A DNA stretch of 64,000 bases from Colwellia piezophila ATCC BAA-637. Lineage in GTDB: Bacteria > Pseudomonadota > Gammaproteobacteria > Enterobacterales > Alteromonadaceae. Location: contig NZ_KB905162.1 of NCBI RefSeq assembly GCF_000378625.1, positions 62,001-126,000 of the forward strand, in the 5' to 3' direction. The position numbers were made by a program, and so were the translations under genes. The first letter of the stretch is position 1. Every line of letters begins with the position of its first letter. Below the pieces are notes generated by a model. The model saw nothing but the letters and a program-made list of their open reading frames with translations, made no database searches and was not told the origin of the DNA. Below, piece after piece: positions 61,769-64,000 of the stretch.

Positions 61769-63373
61769 ATCATCACTACAAGTAATATCACCATGCAATT
61801 TGGCGCAGAGCCGTTGTTTGAAAACATCTCGGCTAAATTTGGCAACGGTCACCGTTACGGTTTGATCGGCGCAAATGGCTGTGGAAAATCTACATTTATG
61901 AAGATACTCAGTGGTGAATTAACGCCAAGCTCGGGCAATGTATCGGTTAGTACCGGTAACAAAGTAAGTACTTTGGGCCAAGATCAGTTCGCCTTTGAAG
62001 AGTTCAATGTTATTGATACTGTGATCATGGGTGATATGCCGCTATGGAAAGTTAAGCAAGAACGTGACGCTATTTACGCTCAAGTAGAAATGAGTGAAGC
62101 CGATGGCATGCGCGCGGGCGAATTAGAAAGTGAATTTGCTGAAATGGATGGTTACACCGCCGAAAGTCGTGCTGGTGAAATTTTATTAGAAGCCGGCATT
62201 GAAGAGTCTTTTCATTTCGGTACTATGCAACAAGTTGCACCCGGTTGGAAGTTACGTGTATTACTAGCACAAGCGCTTTTCGCTAATCCTGATATTTTGT
62301 TACTTGATGAGCCAACCAACAACTTGGATATTCATACCATCAGTTGGTTAGAAGCTGAGTTAAACAAGCGTAAATGTACCATGATCATCATTTCTCATGA
62401 TAGACATTTCCTTAATTCAGTTTGTACTCATATGGCTGACATAGATTACGGTGAATTACGCATTTACCCGGGTAACTATGAATTCTTCCTCGAGCAATCG
62501 GGATTATTACGTGAACAGTTATTATCAGGTAATGTTAAAAAAGCGGAAGAAATTGCTGAGTTACAAGATTTTGTTAACCGTTTTGGTGCTAATGCTTCAA
62601 AAGCAAAACAAGCGAGCTCTCGTGCTAAGAAAATGGATAAAATTAAACTTGATGATGTTAAGTCGTCGAGCCGTATCACCCCTAAAATCGCCTTTGCTCC
62701 AGGTAAAAAAATGCATCGTCAAGCATTAGAGCTTGAAAACCTAGGTCACGGTTTTGATGGCGAAATGTTATTTGAAAAAGGTGATTTATTGCTTAAAGCA
62801 GGTGATAAATTAGCGATTATCGGCGAAAACGGTGTCGGTAAAACCACCTTGTTACGCTGTTTAATGAGTGAACTAGAGCAAACTGAAGGTGTGGTTAAGT
62901 GGTCTGAAAATGCATCAGTGGGTTATTGTCCACAAGATAGCGGCTCATTTTTTGATAATGACTTAACATTAATGGATTGGATGTCACAATGGCGTAGACC
63001 TTGTCATAACGATTTAAGTGTTCGTGGTATGTTAGGCCGTATGTTGTTTACTGACGATGATGCCAACAAAAAAGCACGTAACTGTTCAGGTGGTGAAAAG
63101 AACCGTTTATTATTTGGTATGTTAATGATGGCTGATATCAATGTATTAATCATGGATGAGCCCACTAACCACATGGATATCGAAGCGATTGATGCATTAA
63201 ATAATGCCCTGAAAGATTTTGAAGGTACGTTAATTTTTGTAAGTCATGACCGTGAGTTTGTTTCAAGCTTGGCGACACGAATTATTGATATTAAAGATAA
63301 AAAATTAGTTGATTTTCAAGGCTCATTAGATGAATACCTTGCTAGTCAGTTAGAAGCGAAAAAAGTCGCTTAA
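61769..63373 (+). CDS. ybiT: ABC-F family ATPase, YbiT type, with apparent AUC start
   Basis: The protein has two ABC domains in one chain: Walker [11 protein letters not shown] and [10 protein letters not shown], the signatures [15 protein letters not shown] and [14 protein letters not shown], Walker [14 protein letters not shown] and [12 protein letters not shown], with an arm and linker rich in Lys between (about residues 240-300). It follows E. coli YbiT closely in my memory (530 residues). ABC-F proteins act on the ribosome rather than in transport. The only ATG near the start (61793) lies eight codons inside the conserved region and has no ribosome binding site. The codons before it spell ITTSNIT, matching LVSSNVT of YbiT; the codon aligned with the Met of YbiT is ATC at 61769, with GGAG nine bases upstream. 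If that is wrong, the CDS starts at 61793. Confidence 0.88.
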   Translation: MITTSNITMQFGAEPLFENISAKFGNGHRYGLIGANGCGKSTFMKILSGELTPSSGNVSVSTGNKVSTLGQDQFAFEEFNVIDTVIMGDMPLWKVKQERDAIYAQVEMSEADGMRAGELESEFAEMDGYTAESRAGEILLEAGIEESFHFGTMQQVAPGWKLRVLLAQALFANPDILLLDEPTNNLDIHTISWLEAELNKRKCTMIIISHDRHFLNSVCTHMADIDYGELRIYPGNYEFFLEQSGLLREQLLSGNVKKAEEIAELQDFVNRFGANASKAKQASSRAKKMDKIKLDDVKSSSRITPKIAFAPGKKMHRQALELENLGHGFDGEMLFEKGDLLLKAGDKLAIIGENGVGKTTLLRCLMSELEQTEGVVKWSENASVGYCPQDSGSFFDNDLTLMDWMSQWRRPCHNDLSVRGMLGRMLFTDDDANKKARNCSGGEKNRLLFGMLMMADINVLIMDEPTNHMDIEAIDALNNALKDFEGTLIFVSHDREFVSSLATRIIDIKDKKLVDFQGSLDEYLASQLEAKKVA

Positions 63374-63513
63374 TTTGGCATAGTAAAAATCAATCTAACA
63401 ATAAATTCATCGATGGACTGTTGTTAGATTGATATAGCTAAGCATTATATTTTGTGGTTTATTTTAGTTGAGCTGTTTTCGTCATTATCTCGACTTGTTT
63501 GCTGCAGATACCG

Positions 63514-64000
63514 TCACTGAAAATCATGCTTTTGATACTTCGCAACAATTTCTTTTAACGTCCCTTTCTCAACTAGGCGCGCAAAGCCCTGAGCAATATT
63601 CTGCTGCAACGCTTCATTGATAGACTGTTTACTTAAGGCAAAGTAAATAGGGTTCTGATGAATAATCAACCCAGAATAGCGCAAGCCATAATATTGCACA
63701 TCATGTTTAATTCCATGAATAACGTTGCGTTTTACTTCTAAAAAACCACTGATCCTACCGCGTTTTAATAATCTTAATTTAGTTTCATTATCGGGAACAT
63801 GAACGAAGTATCCTTTATAATCATTGTGATGGATAAAACGTTCGATTACTTTCCCGTAGTAGGCATCTCGTTGAATTGCTATTGGCTTATCAAGCTTGAT
63901 AATGTCATCAAGGCTATTTAAGTGGTAATTTGAATTGACATAAGTGACAAAAACAATAACTTCATTTCGAATCGGTCCGATAAAATATAAATTAATTGCC
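63514..64000 (-). CDS. Periplasmic solute-binding protein, 5' part outside window
   Basis: The minus-strand frame is open from the window end to the stop at 63514; the GTG at 63699 is internal. The visible 161 residues include IAIQRDAYYGKVIERF, GRISGFLEVKRNVIHGIKHD, NPIYFALSKQSINEALQQNI and the terminal KGTLKEIVAKYQKHDFQ. These are the C-terminal half of a family 3 solute-binding protein (predicted positions in the second lobe). The signal peptide would lie outside. It resembles the stand-alone binding proteins elsewhere in the window in type rather than in sequence. Confidence 0.75.
   Translation of the reverse strand, partial: AINLYFIGPIRNEVIVFVTYVNSNYHLNSLDDIIKLDKPIAIQRDAYYGKVIERFIHHNDYKGYFVHVPDNETKLRLLKRGRISGFLEVKRNVIHGIKHDVQYYGLRYSGLIIHQNPIYFALSKQSINEALQQNIAQGFARLVEKGTLKEIVAKYQKHDFQ

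Noticed and set aside
62451-62729. 92-codon ORF overlapping ybiT
   Set aside because: Out-of-frame shadow of a conserved ABC-F domain.
1-64000. Complete prophage, integron integrase or restriction system
   Set aside because: No capsid, portal, terminase, IntI, methylase or restriction genes are seen; only fragments of recombinases occur.

Overview
The window looks like chromosomal DNA of a marine gammaproteobacterium of the order Alteromonadales, most likely Colwelliaceae (Colwellia or Thalassotalea type). This rests on low GC, protein families typical of the group (an inosine-guanosine kinase of enterobacterial length, a YbiT-type ABC-F protein, TIGR02285 and DUF5610 proteins, many GGDEF proteins) and on dispersed intergenic repeats such as the TATACCCAAG...CTTGGGTATA hairpins, which I associate with these marine genera. 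No rRNA, tRNA, CRISPR array or intact prophage was seen. The assignment is from memory of the families; no search was run.

Layout. 1-9.6 kb: envelope and secreted proteins (Sel1-repeat protein, metallo-beta-lactamase-fold hydrolase, FKBP lipoprotein, periplasmic binding protein, beta-propeller), then a REP-associated tyrosine transposase (RAYT) and a DJ-1/PfpI protein. A family of palindromic repeats sits behind several of these genes and in front of the RAYT, and a decayed 5' piece of a second RAYT lies near 2.9 kb. 9.7-12.7 kb: an overlapping two-gene operon of a REC-DUF3369-HD-GYP regulator and a GAF histidine kinase. 13.5-22.1 kb: a rearranged accessory region. It holds a DUF3360-like permease fragment, three divergent 3'-terminal fragments of mmcQ/yjbR-like genes in direct orientation with unrelated envelope-protein genes between them, a carotenoid oxygenase/DUF2141/LytTR cluster, a 273-bp MITE, and a small island with a stop-interrupted accessory gene and a truncated serine resolvase. 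22.3-51.9 kb: mostly ordinary chromosome (M16 peptidase, hemerythrin, chalcone-isomerase-like protein, DUF885 peptidase, class C beta-lactamase-like hydrolase, diheme cytochrome-rhodanese fusion, orphan SF2 helicase, MltB-type transglycosylase, DUF748 protein, gsk, GGDEF-EAL protein, cyclophilin, and a J-domain gene followed by four unrecognised acidic proteins). 51.9-64 kb: long intergenic stretches with a second MITE family and an integrase N-terminal relic, a 1698-residue kinase-ATPase-GGDEF protein, an NMT1-PAS-GGDEF sensor, ybiT and a partial periplasmic binding protein.

How it fits together. Cyclic-di-GMP signalling recurs: one HD-GYP phosphodiesterase, one GGDEF-EAL protein and two large GGDEF proteins with different sensory modules, alongside several periplasmic solute-binding proteins that may act as sensors or transporters. 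Protein folding is a second theme (FKBP, cyclophilin, J-domain protein). The most unusual observations are: (1) mmcQ 3'-end fragments repeatedly flanking unrelated genes; (2) a RAYT together with its probable REP hairpins and a relic copy; (3) a ybiT gene whose conserved N-terminus appears to start at an AUC codon; (4) the J-domain gene cluster of unknown function. Both window ends cut through genes.
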